Source: Chitinophagales bacterium
Lineage (GTDB): Bacteria > Bacteroidota > Bacteroidia > Chitinophagales > Saprospiraceae
Direction: 5' to 3'
DNA length: 64,000 nucleotides
NCBI GenBank assembly: GCA_017303875.1
Contig: JAFLBP010000009.1
Location: 62,001-126,000, forward strand
The notes under the pieces were generated by a model that saw only the letters and a list, made by a program, of their open reading frames with translations, was not told the DNA's origin and did no database searches. Position 1 is the first letter of the stretch. Every line of letters begins with the position of its first letter. The position numbers and the translations under genes were made by a program. This document shows positions 1 through 9,295 of the stretch, piece by piece.

Positions 1-2
1 CA

Positions 3-260
3 GAAGGCGACGACAAGCCCAAAAAATACCCGCGCATGTTCCTCACCAGCGAGCTGATGCTGATTTCCAAATCAGATCTTTTGCCCTACATTCCTTTTAA
101 GGTGGAAAATGCCATTGAAGATGCCCGCGCCGTCAATCCGGAAATAGAAACCATCACGGTGTCGTCTACTACCGGAGAAGGTATGGAGGCCTGGTGTAAT
201 TGGCTGCTGGCGCGCATCGCAGCCAAAAAAGCAGCAAGCCTCGAATCTGTTTCGGCCTAA
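3..260 (+). CDS. hypB: Hydrogenase nickel incorporation GTPase HypB (C-terminal part)
   Basis: The window opens inside this gene; the frame is open from base 3 to a TAA at 258-260, giving the last 85 residues. The remaining sequence EGDDKPKKYPRMF followed by SKSDLLPYIPF is typical of the HypB/UreG-family GTPase C-terminal half: the EGEDKP-type loop, then the K-x-D-type guanine specificity motif. HypB delivers nickel to the large subunit of [NiFe]-hydrogenase together with HypA, using GTP hydrolysis. The P-loop and any histidine-rich N-terminus are outside the window. It is followed 12 bases later by hypF, so it belongs to the same + strand hyp operon. Confidence 0.9.
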   Translation, partial: EGDDKPKKYPRMFLTSELMLISKSDLLPYIPFKVENAIEDARAVNPEIETITVSSTTGEGMEAWCNWLLARIAAKKAASLESVSA

Positions 261-272
261 ACGCCCGGCAAC

Positions 273-2561
273 ATGAGCAATTTTCACCTGCATTTACTCG
301 GTCGTGTACAAGGCGTGGGCTTTCGTCCGCAGGTCTGGCGTCTGGCCCGGGAAATGGGCCTGAAAGGCTGGGTGAATAATGCTGCCGACGGCGTGCATGT
401 GGAATTGCACTGCAATGAAGCCGATGCCAGGGCATTTTTGCAGACCCTGCTGGATGCGCCGCCGCCATTGGCCAAAATTACGGCACACTACTTTTCGGAA
501 GTTCCGGATAAAGTTTATCCCGACTTTTCCATCCTCCACAGCGAGACCGGCGCAGTGCCACAACTGCTCCTGGCGCCCGACTTTGCCCTTTGCCCCGATT
601 GCCGGCAGGAAATGAAAACGCCCGGCAACCGCCGCTACAAATATCCTTTTATTACCTGTACATACTGCGGACCGCGTTACGCCATTGCCAATACGCTGCC
701 CTACGATCGCGAAACGACGACCATGCAGCCCTTCGCCATGTGTCCCGATTGTCAGGCAGAATATGATAATCCGGCCGACCGGCGCTACTACTCCCAGACC
801 AACTCCTGCCCGGCCTGCGGTATTGCCCTAAGCCTGAGCGACAAGCAGGGCAATGCACTGGCAACGACACAAGCCGCAATCCTGGATTTGTGTCAGGAGG
901 CTTTGAAGGCTGGAAAAATTATTGCCGTAAAAGGCATTGGTGGCTATTTGCTGCTTTGCGATGCCTGTAATGCGGAGGCGGTGCAATTGCTGCGGACCAG
1001 AAAACATCGCCCGCACAAACCTTTTGCAATTTTGTACCCCGATTTGCAACAAGCAGCGGCCGATGTAACGATTTCTCCGGAAGCACGTGCTGCGCTGGAA
1101 GGGCCGGTTGCTTCAATTGTTTTATTGCCCGTAAAATCCAATCCGCAAAGCGGTATCGCCATGGAGGCTGTAGCGCCCGGCCTGGGGCATTTGGGGGTGC
1201 TCTTGCCGTATGCGCCATTGCTGGAACTTTTGTCTGAAAACTTTGGCAAGCCATTGGTGGCCACGAGCGCCAATTTCAGCGGCAGCCCCATTGTTCGGGA
1301 TGAACAGGCTGCGTTGGCTTTGCTTGGCGATATTGCGGACTTGTTTTTGCTCCATAATCGCGTTATTGCTCAGGCACAAGACGACAGCGTACTGCGTTTC
1401 AGCGCCCGATATGCCCTGCCGGTTTGGCTGCGTCGGGCAAGGGGGCTTGCACCTTCGCTCGAATTGCCCCTGCATGTCCAAAGCGAGGAAATACTGCTCT
1501 GCACCGGCGCCGATATGAAAGGAGCCTTTACCTGGTCGCAAAACGGCTGCCTGTATGTAAGTCCGTATCTGGGCGACCTGAGCAATTACGAGGTGGGGGA
1601 GCGGTTTCAGCAAACCCTTCAGCATTTTGAGCAGTTGCTTGGCAAGCAGCCAACACGGGTGGTCGCGGATGCGCATCCGGGCTATTTTTCCACGGCCATT
1701 GCCAGCGCAGTTGCGGAAAAAAATCACGCAGCAATAAAACATTACTGGCATCACGAGGCGCATTTTGCCGCTGTTTTAGCCGAGAACAAACTCTGGGAGG
1801 CGCCGTTTCCGGTGCTTGGCTTTGTCTGGGATGGTACCGGGCTTGCTCCGGGCAACAAAGCGCGCGGCGGCGAATGTTTTTTAAGAAAAAACGGGAACAC
1901 CCAATATTTGCCCGGATGGTCGGCATTTACCTTGCTGGCCGGCGATCAGATGGCGCAGCAGCCCCGGCTGTCGGCCTTGGCTTTGTCCTGGAGTATTCCG
2001 GAAAATGCCGCCGCATTAAAGGCGCATTTTAGTGAAACAGAATGGAAGTTTTATCAAAATGCCCTGCAACACAAAGACCGGGCAGATACCAATAGCGTGG
2101 GCCGTCTTTTTGATGCCGTAGCTTGTATACTCGGCTTGGGCGCGCGCAATTCCTTTGAAGGTCAATCGGCCATGTATCTCGAACATTTGGCTTCAAAGGG
2201 GCAAATTTTACCCGAAAATGACTACGCAAACGGGGTGTTCGACCCTGTGCACAATACCTTTGACAGTAGCCGGATTATCGCAAAAATCTGGACAGCTTTA
2301 AGAGCCGGGCGCAAACCGGAAGATATTGCCCTGCAATTTCACGATGCGCTCGCGCTTGTGGTGAAAGCGGCCGCCGAATTTTATGGCGTTCAAGACCTGG
2401 CCTTCAGCGGCGGGGTATTCCAGAATACCTTGCTTTGCGATTGCCTGATTGATCGGCTCTCGGATACCTGCCGCCTGTATTTTCACCAGCATTTGTCGCC
2501 CAACGACGAGTGTATTTCGGTTGGCCAATGGGTACTGTCGCAAACAACATTATTAAATTGA
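273..2561 (+). CDS. hypF: Carbamoyltransferase HypF, hydrogenase maturation
   Basis: This 762-residue protein has the full HypF domain order. An acylphosphatase domain comes first (about residues 1-90, GRVQGVGFRP motif), then two zinc-finger pairs (CPDC...CTYCG and CPDC...CPACG, about 105-190), a YrdC-like domain (about 200-385) and a C-terminal Kae1-like carbamoyltransferase domain with HHEAHFAAVL and SGGVFQN motifs. HypF converts carbamoyl phosphate and ATP to carbamoyl-AMP and transfers the carbamoyl group to HypE, the first step in making the cyanide ligands of the NiFe site. The ATG lies 12 bases after hypB, and hypC follows after 13 bases. Length and motifs are normal, so it is probably functional. 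Confidence 0.97.
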   Translation: MSNFHLHLLGRVQGVGFRPQVWRLAREMGLKGWVNNAADGVHVELHCNEADARAFLQTLLDAPPPLAKITAHYFSEVPDKVYPDFSILHSETGAVPQLLLAPDFALCPDCRQEMKTPGNRRYKYPFITCTYCGPRYAIANTLPYDRETTTMQPFAMCPDCQAEYDNPADRRYYSQTNSCPACGIALSLSDKQGNALATTQAAILDLCQEALKAGKIIAVKGIGGYLLLCDACNAEAVQLLRTRKHRPHKPFAILYPDLQQAAADVTISPEARAALEGPVASIVLLPVKSNPQSGIAMEAVAPGLGHLGVLLPYAPLLELLSENFGKPLVATSANFSGSPIVRDEQAALALLGDIADLFLLHNRVIAQAQDDSVLRFSARYALPVWLRRARGLAPSLELPLHVQSEEILLCTGADMKGAFTWSQNGCLYVSPYLGDLSNYEVGERFQQTLQHFEQLLGKQPTRVVADAHPGYFSTAIASAVAEKNHAAIKHYWHHEAHFAAVLAENKLWEAPFPVLGFVWDGTGLAPGNKARGGECFLRKNGNTQYLPGWSAFTLLAGDQMAQQPRLSALALSWSIPENAAALKAHFSETEWKFYQNALQHKDRADTNSVGRLFDAVACILGLGARNSFEGQSAMYLEHLASKGQILPENDYANGVFDPVHNTFDSSRIIAKIWTALRAGRKPEDIALQFHDALALVVKAAAEFYGVQDLAFSGGVFQNTLLCDCLIDRLSDTCRLYFHQHLSPNDECISVGQWVLSQTTLLN

Positions 2562-2574
2562 AAAAGCGAAAAAC

Positions 2575-2835
2575 ATGTGCCTTGCAATTCCTGGTCTGAT
2601 TAAAACCATTGAACACCGTTATGACGGATTGGTGCGCATGGCCAAAGTGCAATTTGGCGGCATCACCAAAGAAGCCAGCCTTGAAATGGTGCCCGGCGCC
2701 CAAGAAGGCGACTATGTACTGGTGCACGTTGGCGTGGCCATCAGCATTGTAAATGAAGAAGAAGCGCAAAAAACATTCGAGTATTTGTCCCAAATCGGAG
2801 AAATTGACGAGTTAATTGAACACACCCAAGTCTGA
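2575..2835 (+). CDS. hypC: Hydrogenase assembly chaperone HypC
   Basis: An 86-residue protein starting with MCLAIPG, the diagnostic HypC/HybG N-terminus. Its Cys2 binds the Fe(CN)2CO intermediate and the hydrogenase large subunit. The small OB-like body (YDGLVRMAKVQFGGI, then GDYVLVHVGVAISIVNEEEA) matches the family in length. HypC works in a complex with HypD, which is encoded next and begins 4 bases after the hypC stop codon. This is the only HypC paralogue visible in the window, so it presumably serves the group 2a enzyme encoded at 12.6-15.2 kb. Confidence 0.97.
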   Translation: MCLAIPGLIKTIEHRYDGLVRMAKVQFGGITKEASLEMVPGAQEGDYVLVHVGVAISIVNEEEAQKTFEYLSQIGEIDELIEHTQV

Positions 2836-2839
2836 TCTT

Positions 2840-3943
2840 ATGAAGTTTATGACAGAATTCCGCGACGCCGATGTGGTGGCGCAATACATGGAAGAAATTC
2901 GCCGCACGGTAACGCGCCCCTGGACGATCATGGAGGTTTGCGGCGGACAAACGCACAGCCTTGTCAAAAACGGCATCCTGCAATTGCTGCCTGAACAGGT
3001 GCGCATGGTGCACGGCCCGGGCTGCCCGGTTTGTGTGACGCCCCTCAACCTTATTGACAAGGCGGTGCATCTGGCGCTCGACAAGGGTGTAATCTTGTGC
3101 TCTTACGGCGATATGTTGCGCGTGCCGGGTTCCAAAATGAGTTTGCTGGAAGCCAAGGCGGCAGGCGCCGACGTGCGCATTTTATATTCCCCTTTAGAGG
3201 CGGTTAAAATTGCCGCCGAAACACCCGGGCGCGAGGTGGTCTTTTTTGCCGTCGGTTTTGAAACTACCGCGCCGGCCAACGCGCTTTCCGTGTTGCATGC
3301 CCAACGATTAGGCGTAAAAAACTATTCCATCCTCACCTCGCATGTGTTGGTGCCGCCCGCCATGGAGGCGGTCATGAATGATGAGGAGGCGCAGATTCAG
3401 GCATTTCTTGCAGCGGGCCACGTGTGTACCATTATGGGCATTTCCGAGTATGGCCCGTTGGTGGAGCGTTATAAAATTCCGATTGTGGTAACCGGTTTTG
3501 AGCCGGTGGATTTAGTGCAGGGTATTTTAATGACCGTGCGGCAATTAGAGCGCGGCGAACACAAATTAGAAAACCAGTACAGCCGGGTGGTGCGCGCCGA
3601 GGGCAATCCTGAAGCGATTAAGGTGATTCGGGAAGTGTTTGAGGAGAGCGACCGCGAATGGCGTGGCATTGGGAATATTCCGCACAGCGGCTACGAGGTG
3701 CGGGAAGAGTTGGCCGCTTATGATGCTGATAAAAAATTTGCCGTCAACATCGAAAAAGTACCCGAAAGCCCGGAATGTATTGCCGGTTTGGTGCTGAAAG
3801 GCATCAAAAAGCCGCATGAATGCCCTGCTTTTGGCAAAAAATGTACCCCGCAGTTTCCCCTTGGCGCGCCCATGGTTTCTTCTGAGGGCGCCTGCGCGGC
3901 GTATTATCATTTCTCGCAATTGCTTGAAAATGTTCAGCCATGA
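2840..3943 (+). CDS. hypD: Hydrogenase iron-cyanide assembly protein HypD
   Basis: HypD carries a [4Fe-4S] cluster and is the scaffold on which the Fe(CN)2CO group is built with HypC and HypE. The sequence shows CGGQTH (about residue 35), GPGCPVCVTP (about 60-70), GFETTAP, and the cysteine-rich C-terminal stretch with CPAFGKKC. The start is placed at the ATG at 2840 (MKFMTEFRDAD), which fits the family N-terminus. An upstream in-frame TTG at 2816 would add eight residues and overlap hypC. Its end overlaps the TonB receptor gene by 4 bases (ATGA), which suggests translational coupling. Confidence 0.96.
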   Translation: MKFMTEFRDADVVAQYMEEIRRTVTRPWTIMEVCGGQTHSLVKNGILQLLPEQVRMVHGPGCPVCVTPLNLIDKAVHLALDKGVILCSYGDMLRVPGSKMSLLEAKAAGADVRILYSPLEAVKIAAETPGREVVFFAVGFETTAPANALSVLHAQRLGVKNYSILTSHVLVPPAMEAVMNDEEAQIQAFLAAGHVCTIMGISEYGPLVERYKIPIVVTGFEPVDLVQGILMTVRQLERGEHKLENQYSRVVRAEGNPEAIKVIREVFEESDREWRGIGNIPHSGYEVREELAAYDADKKFAVNIEKVPESPECIAGLVLKGIKKPHECPAFGKKCTPQFPLGAPMVSSEGACAAYYHFSQLLENVQP

Positions 3944-6189
3944 AAAACCTGCACACCTTTCTTTTTATAATCTTACCGCTGCTGGCCTGGGGCCAGCGCG
4001 CTGCCGTCGGCGGTAAAATTGCAGATGCAGAAACGGGGCAATACCTGGCGGGCGTCAGCGTGACCTTAGATGGTCAGACCGGCATTTCCACCGAAAACGG
4101 TTCTTTTTACTTTGCCGGACTGAGCGCCGGAACCCATTTGCTGCGCGTCAGTATTCCGGGCTACACCACGCAGGAGCGCCAGCTTACACTGCGTGAAGGT
4201 GAAACCCTGCAAGCCGATTTTCAATTAGAAACAGGTAATGTCGCGCTTAATGAAATTACCGTTCAGGCGGCAGGCAGCCACCAGCGCGGGGTCTTGTCGC
4301 AAATAGATATTCGCCTGCGGCCCATCCTCAATTCACAGGAAATTCTGCGCATGGTGCCGGGCCTGTTTATGGGGCAACACGCCGGTGGCGGCAAAGCCGA
4401 ACAGATTTTCCTGCGCGGTTTTGATATTGACCACGGCACCGATATACAACTGACGGTAGACGGCATGCCGGTCAATATGGTCAGTCACGCGCATGGCCAG
4501 GGATATGCCGACCTTCACTTTGTCATTCCCGAACTGGTGGAGCAGGTAAATTTTGAAAAAGGCCCTTACCGTGCCGATAAAGGTAATTTTGTGACAGCGG
4601 GCTGGGTGGATTTCCGTACCCGGGAAACCCTGGACCGCAGCTTTGCCAAGTTGGAGTTGGGCCAATACGGTACTGCGCGCAGCGTGCTGGGTTTGGATCT
4701 TTTGGGTAAAAAAAGCGGCGGCGCCCGTAATCAATCCGCCTATTTGGCCGGCGAGTACAGCTATTCCGACAGCTACTTCGATGCGCCGCAGTTTTTCAAC
4801 CGCGCCAATGTGCAGGGCAAATACAATATTGACCTCACGCCCGCTACGCGCCTGAACCTGAGTGCTTCGCATTTCTGGTCGCGCTGGAATCATTCGGGGC
4901 AAATTCCCGACCGCGCCGTTGCCTCCGGCCTGATTGGCTTTTACGGGGCAATTGACCCTTCAGAAGGCGGCGAAACCTCCCGCAGCAATTTTAATGTACA
5001 ACTGCTCACCCAAACCGGTGGTGGCGGCTTGCTGAAAAACCAGTTTTTTTACAGCAATTATAATTTTGAACTGTATTCCAATTTTACCTTTTTCTTAGAA
5101 GATAGCATCAATGGCGACCAGATCCGGCAAAAAGAGGGCCGAAACCTGTTGGGTTATACTGGCAGTTTTACGCAGCCCAACCGGATTGGCGGCTTGCGCG
5201 GCCGTTTTCAGGCCGGCGTGCAGTATCGCCAGGATTGGGTAAATGACGTGGAGCTTTCGCATACCCGCAACCGCAGCATTACGGAAAGCAATATCCAGCT
5301 CGGTGATGTGCGCGAGGCCAATGTGGCGACCTATTTGTCGGAAGAACTGGAATTATCTTCAAAAATCACCCTCGAATTGGGGCTGCGTTACGATCATTTT
5401 TTCAACCGTTACACCGATCGCCTGCAGGACAATCAGACGGCCAATGCACAGGCGGGTATTGTTTCTCCAAAATTGAATGTATCCTATACCAGCAGTAAAT
5501 ACCTGCAATGGTACCTGAATGCGGGTCGCGGTTTTCACTCCAACGACACGCGGGTGGCGGTGCCGCAGGATGGCCGCGATATTTTGCCGCCTGCTTATGG
5601 CAGCGACCTGGGGGCGGTTTGGAAACCTCTGCCCCGCCTGTATGTGAATACTGCGCTGTGGTACCTGTGGTTGGAGCAAGAGTTTGTGTACGTCGGTGAT
5701 GCCGGGGTAGTGGAGCCGGGTGGTCGTACCCGTCGCTGGGGCGCCGACCTGAGTGTGCGCTACCAGCTTACCAAGCATCTTTTTGCGGATATTGACGTCA
5801 ACTGGACCAATCCGCGTGCCATTGGCGAGCCTTCCGACGCCAATTTTTTGCCCCTGGCGCCGAGGTTTACAACGGTCGGCGGTTTGTCACTCTCTCCGAT
5901 CAAAGGCTTCAGCGGCTCCCTGCGCTATCGCTACATGGCCGACCGGCTGGCAAATGAAGACAACTCCATTGTGGCAGAAGGCTATTTTGTGCCGGATTTG
6001 CAACTCAATTATCGCTTTAAAAGCTGGGAACTGGGCTTCAATGTGCAAAACCTGTTGAATACCCAATGGAAAGAAACCCAATTTGCTACCTTGAGCCGCC
6101 TGCAAAATGAACCCGAAGGGGTGGAGGAAATCCATTTTACCCCCGGCACCCCGATTTTTGCACGCATAGCTTTGACCAAATATTTTTGA
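3940..6189 (+). CDS. TonB-dependent outer membrane receptor, probable nickel uptake
   Basis: A 749-residue TonB-dependent receptor. It has a signal peptide (residues 1-18, ending LLAWGQ), a carboxypeptidase-regulatory-like domain (about 20-105), a plug domain (about 110-225, with FLRGFDIDHGTD and a HAHGQGYADLHF segment) and a 22-strand-type barrel ending in the aromatic residue F (LTKYF). The gene overlaps hypD by 4 bases and hypE by 1 base, so it is embedded in the hydrogenase maturation operon. That position and the His-rich plug segment suggest outer-membrane nickel import for the hydrogenase; this is inference. Receptors of this general type also import cobalt, copper or organic ligands, so the substrate is not shown by sequence alone. 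Confidence 0.88.
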   Translation: MKNLHTFLFIILPLLAWGQRAAVGGKIADAETGQYLAGVSVTLDGQTGISTENGSFYFAGLSAGTHLLRVSIPGYTTQERQLTLREGETLQADFQLETGNVALNEITVQAAGSHQRGVLSQIDIRLRPILNSQEILRMVPGLFMGQHAGGGKAEQIFLRGFDIDHGTDIQLTVDGMPVNMVSHAHGQGYADLHFVIPELVEQVNFEKGPYRADKGNFVTAGWVDFRTRETLDRSFAKLELGQYGTARSVLGLDLLGKKSGGARNQSAYLAGEYSYSDSYFDAPQFFNRANVQGKYNIDLTPATRLNLSASHFWSRWNHSGQIPDRAVASGLIGFYGAIDPSEGGETSRSNFNVQLLTQTGGGGLLKNQFFYSNYNFELYSNFTFFLEDSINGDQIRQKEGRNLLGYTGSFTQPNRIGGLRGRFQAGVQYRQDWVNDVELSHTRNRSITESNIQLGDVREANVATYLSEELELSSKITLELGLRYDHFFNRYTDRLQDNQTANAQAGIVSPKLNVSYTSSKYLQWYLNAGRGFHSNDTRVAVPQDGRDILPPAYGSDLGAVWKPLPRLYVNTALWYLWLEQEFVYVGDAGVVEPGGRTRRWGADLSVRYQLTKHLFADIDVNWTNPRAIGEPSDANFLPLAPRFTTVGGLSLSPIKGFSGSLRYRYMADRLANEDNSIVAEGYFVPDLQLNYRFKSWELGFNVQNLLNTQWKETQFATLSRLQNEPEGVEEIHFTPGTPIFARIALTKYF

Positions 6190-7244
6190 TGGACAAGATT
6201 AAAATGCAATTGCAATGCCCCATGCCGAAGCTCGACTTCGACATCATCACGCTCGGACACGGCAGCGGGGGGCTGCTCACCAATCGCCTGCTCGACAGCG
6301 GCGTATTTGATTTGCTGAAAAATGAGCTGCTCGACGAGCGGCACGACGGTGCGCGTTTTCCCGTCACGAACGGGCAAATGGCCTTTTCAACCGACAGCTA
6401 TGTGATTTCGCCTATCTTTTTTCCGGGCGGGAATATTGGCGAATTAGCCGTAAACGGCACCGTCAACGACCTGGCCATGTGCGGTGCCCGGGCGCAATAC
6501 CTCTCGCTGGGTTTTATCATTGAAGAAGGCTTGCGTATGGAAGAATTCTGGGAAGTGCTTGTCGGGATAAAATTTGCTGCCGAAAATGCCGGGGTGAAAA
6601 TTGTAACCGGCGATACCAAAGTAGTGGAGCGCGGCAAAGGTGATAAAATTTTTATCAATACCTCCGGGATCGGGATGGTGCATCCCAAATCTGACATCGG
6701 GAAGGGCCGGGTACAGCCGGGCGATAAAATTATCGTCAGCGGCCCCATTGCCAGTCACGGCATCGCCATTTTGAGTGTGCGGCAGGGACTGGAATTTGAA
6801 ACGGCTATGGTAAGCGATACCACCAACCTGAACGACAGCGTCATGGAATTGCTGGATCAGTTCGGCAGCGGCATCCGTTTATTACACGACCCCACGCGCG
6901 GCGGGGTGGCCACCGTTTTGAACGAACTGGCCCGCGATACGCGCCTGGGGATGGACCTGACGGAGGCGCAGATACCGGTGCTGGAAGAAGTGATGGGCGC
7001 TTGCGAGCTGCTGGGCCTTGATCCCTTGTATGTAGCCAACGAAGGCATTTACATCGCTGTAGTAGCCCCGGAAATCGCCGATGCGGTGCTGAAAACCCTG
7101 CAAAGCCGGGAAAAAACGGCCCGGGCGGCGCTGATTGGTACTGTGACGACCGAGCACCCGCGGCAGGTATTGCTGCACAGTAAAATTGGCGGAAAGCGCG
7201 TGGTGAACATGCCGGTGGGGGAGCAGTTGCCGAGGATTTGTTAG
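6189..7244 (+). CDS. hypE: Hydrogenase maturation protein HypE
   Basis: A PurM-like ATPase of 351 residues that dehydrates the thiocarbamate on its C-terminal cysteine to thiocyanate and passes cyanide to HypC-HypD. Diagnostic features are the GHGSGG motif near residue 20, the DPTRGG motif (about 235), and the essential C-terminal PRIC, whose last cysteine is the carbamoyl acceptor. The ATG at 6189 overlaps the TGA of the TonB receptor gene (TGATG); an in-frame TTG one codon earlier is less likely. Having hypE separated from hypD by a receptor gene is unusual. Confidence 0.97.
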   Translation: MDKIKMQLQCPMPKLDFDIITLGHGSGGLLTNRLLDSGVFDLLKNELLDERHDGARFPVTNGQMAFSTDSYVISPIFFPGGNIGELAVNGTVNDLAMCGARAQYLSLGFIIEEGLRMEEFWEVLVGIKFAAENAGVKIVTGDTKVVERGKGDKIFINTSGIGMVHPKSDIGKGRVQPGDKIIVSGPIASHGIAILSVRQGLEFETAMVSDTTNLNDSVMELLDQFGSGIRLLHDPTRGGVATVLNELARDTRLGMDLTEAQIPVLEEVMGACELLGLDPLYVANEGIYIAVVAPEIADAVLKTLQSREKTARAALIGTVTTEHPRQVLLHSKIGGKRVVNMPVGEQLPRIC

Positions 7245-7298
7245 GGTTTGTTCGGGAAATGCCGAGCAAGCTCATTTTTTGAATATTATCAAGCTGTT

Positions 7299-8438
7299 AT
7301 GTCCGAATCCATTCTGAATATTACCCTCAAAAAAGGGGTGGCAGCTACTGCGCAATCGCCTGTGGAAGCAGGAAAGGCGCAGGGTAGTCGCTGGTTTAAA
7401 GGGCCGGAACGCACGCCCTTCCTCGCTCCGCGCGGGGTATGGAGTAATGGCAGCAATTTATTGGTTTCGGATACGGGGCGCAACCGGGTTTTTATCTGGA
7501 ACCAGATACCGCAGGGCCTTTTTCAGGAACCGGATGTGGTGCTGGGTCAGGGCGATGCCGACGGCACGGGCCGCAATGCCGGGGGCGCTGTGTCGGCGCA
7601 TACCTTGCAATATCCGTCGGGTATCTGGTCTGACGGACAGCGTTTGATTGTTGCAGATTCCTGGAATCACCGGGTACTGATCTGGCATAAAATGCCGGAA
7701 CACGCCGCCCAGGCCGCCGATGTGGTGCTGGGGCAACCCGATTTCAGCAGCAATCAGCCCAATGTACAAGGTATTGGCGCTGCGCCTGCCGCCAACAGCC
7801 TGTACTGGCCGTATGGCGTGTTCAGCGACGGCCATGCGCTTTGGGTGGCCGACACCGGCAATCGCCGCGTATTGTATTTTCGTGAAATTCCGTCGAGCAG
7901 CTTTTGTCCTGCCGATGCTGTGATCGGAAAACCCGATTTCAATACCCGCGATTATGAAAATCAGGACGCCATCTGGCCCTATTCTGTCAAAATCGGTCCC
8001 GAGGGCACACTCGCCATTACCGACACGCAGTACTACCGGGTTTTGCTGTGGAAGCATTGGCAGGATGCCTTTACGCAGCCCGCCGCCTGCGTGCTCGGTC
8101 AGCCGGATTTGGACAGCAACGGGCAGAACCAATACGGACTGTATCCGCAGGCACATACCCTGAGCTGGTGTTATGACAGTGCCTTCCGGGCCGGTCAATT
8201 GCTGGTAGCTGATACGGGGAACAGCCGTATTTCGGGGTTTTCGTTATGGCCGGAACAAAACAGCCCGGCAGCTACTGCTTTGTGGGGCAAACGCGATTTC
8301 CAGACCGGCAGTGAAAATGCCGATACCCTGTTTGGCACCGAGGGCAGTCTGTACTGGCCTTTTTCTATTTGTACGGCCGGCGAACTGCTGATCGCTGCTG
8401 ATACCGGTAATCATCGTATTGTTTTTTTTGACTATTGA
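7299..8438 (+). CDS. NHL-repeat beta-propeller protein of the hydrogenase locus
   Basis: A 379-residue protein built from about six NHL-type blades. Repeated motifs are LLVSDTGRNRVFIW, LIVADSWNHRVLIW, LWVADTGNRRVLYF, LLVADTGNSRISGF and LIAADTGNHRIVFF, with intervening GQPDF/LGQGD segments. No signal peptide or membrane segment is seen, so it is predicted to be cytosolic. The ATG at 7299 (MSESILNIT) is preferred over a TTG at 7248. To my knowledge, NHL proteins are recurrent neighbours of group 2a uptake hydrogenases, which suggests a role in assembly or electron transfer; its molecular function is not known. Confidence 0.85.
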   Translation: MSESILNITLKKGVAATAQSPVEAGKAQGSRWFKGPERTPFLAPRGVWSNGSNLLVSDTGRNRVFIWNQIPQGLFQEPDVVLGQGDADGTGRNAGGAVSAHTLQYPSGIWSDGQRLIVADSWNHRVLIWHKMPEHAAQAADVVLGQPDFSSNQPNVQGIGAAPAANSLYWPYGVFSDGHALWVADTGNRRVLYFREIPSSSFCPADAVIGKPDFNTRDYENQDAIWPYSVKIGPEGTLAITDTQYYRVLLWKHWQDAFTQPAACVLGQPDLDSNGQNQYGLYPQAHTLSWCYDSAFRAGQLLVADTGNSRISGFSLWPEQNSPAATALWGKRDFQTGSENADTLFGTEGSLYWPFSICTAGELLIAADTGNHRIVFFDY

Positions 8439-8441
8439 ATT

Positions 8442-9071
8442 ATGGAAAACTATCTTCCCATCCTGTTTGCCGCTGTCATCGGCTTTACCCATGCTTTTGA
8501 GGTCGATCATTTGCTGGCCGTCAGCAGTATTGTTACACGCCGCGATTCGGTCATGCAATCGGTCAAAGACGGCATTTTTTGGGGACTTGGACACAGCTCC
8601 ACCATTCTGGCGATCGGCGTACTCATGCTGATCGCGCGTGTGGCCATTGAAGATAAAACATTCGGCTGGTTTGAAGCGGCCGTCGGGCTTATGCTGGTCG
8701 TACTGGGGATACATCGGCTCTGGAAATCCTGGAAACAGACCCGCGCGCACCGGCACGCGCACGCACACAACGTGTTGCACGGTCATCGGCTGGCGTACAG
8801 TGTGGGTTTGGTGCACGGGCTCGCCGGGAGCGGTGCGCTGATCTTATTGGTGTTGCAGGAAATGAAAAGCAGCAGCGAGGGCCTGGCCTATTTGCTGGTT
8901 TTTGGCGTCGGCTCTATTGCCGGTATGATGCTTGCTTCTGGTGTGTTCAGCCTGCCATTTTCACAAAAAATAACCGGCAACCTGCACCTGCAACGCGGTC
9001 TGACCGTGCTATCCTCCCTTTTGTGCATCGGGTTTGGGTTAAAAGTAATCTGGGAAAATCTTGCAGCATGA
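8442..9071 (+). CDS. NicO/UreH-like nickel permease
   Basis: A 209-residue inner-membrane protein with about six hydrophobic segments. The first helix contains HAFEVDH, the HX4DH metal-selectivity signature of NiCoT/UreH/NicO nickel-cobalt permeases. A cytoplasmic loop (residues about 103-115) is rich in histidine (RAHRHAHAHNVLHGH), typical of metal-handling loops in this group. It starts 3 bases after the NHL gene and overlaps the next gene by 4 bases (ATGA). Operon context with hyp genes and the TonB receptor makes nickel import the most likely role; cobalt is the main alternative. Confidence 0.87.
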   Translation: MENYLPILFAAVIGFTHAFEVDHLLAVSSIVTRRDSVMQSVKDGIFWGLGHSSTILAIGVLMLIARVAIEDKTFGWFEAAVGLMLVVLGIHRLWKSWKQTRAHRHAHAHNVLHGHRLAYSVGLVHGLAGSGALILLVLQEMKSSSEGLAYLLVFGVGSIAGMMLASGVFSLPFSQKITGNLHLQRGLTVLSSLLCIGFGLKVIWENLAA

Positions 9072-9295
9072 ATCAGGATTCTTTGAATGCCCGGACGAAA
9101 TTGCTGGAAGCCTTAAAAGCCTATGAGCTAAGGGTGCTTTCGGAAAATGAGGAGACTGGTATTTTAATACTGGAAAAAGACTATTCCATTGAAATTGAGG
9201 CAAATGGCATTTATAAACTAAAATCGGCGGGCAAGGTTATTGCGCCATTTGCCGATCTGGAAGAACTTTGTCAATTCATCAAATACTACGGCTGA
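9068..9295 (+). CDS. Small hydrogenase-locus protein of unknown function
   Basis: A 75-residue soluble protein, MNQDSLNARTKLLEAL... ending CQFIKYYG, with a predicted helix followed by short strands. The start overlaps the stop of the nickel permease gene (ATGA) and its stop overlaps the start of the next gene (TGATG). This tight coupling is strong evidence that it is a real gene of the operon. I do not recognise a family. A helper role in hydrogenase maturation is possible from context only. Confidence 0.7.
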   Translation: MNQDSLNARTKLLEALKAYELRVLSENEETGILILEKDYSIEIEANGIYKLKSAGKVIAPFADLEELCQFIKYYG

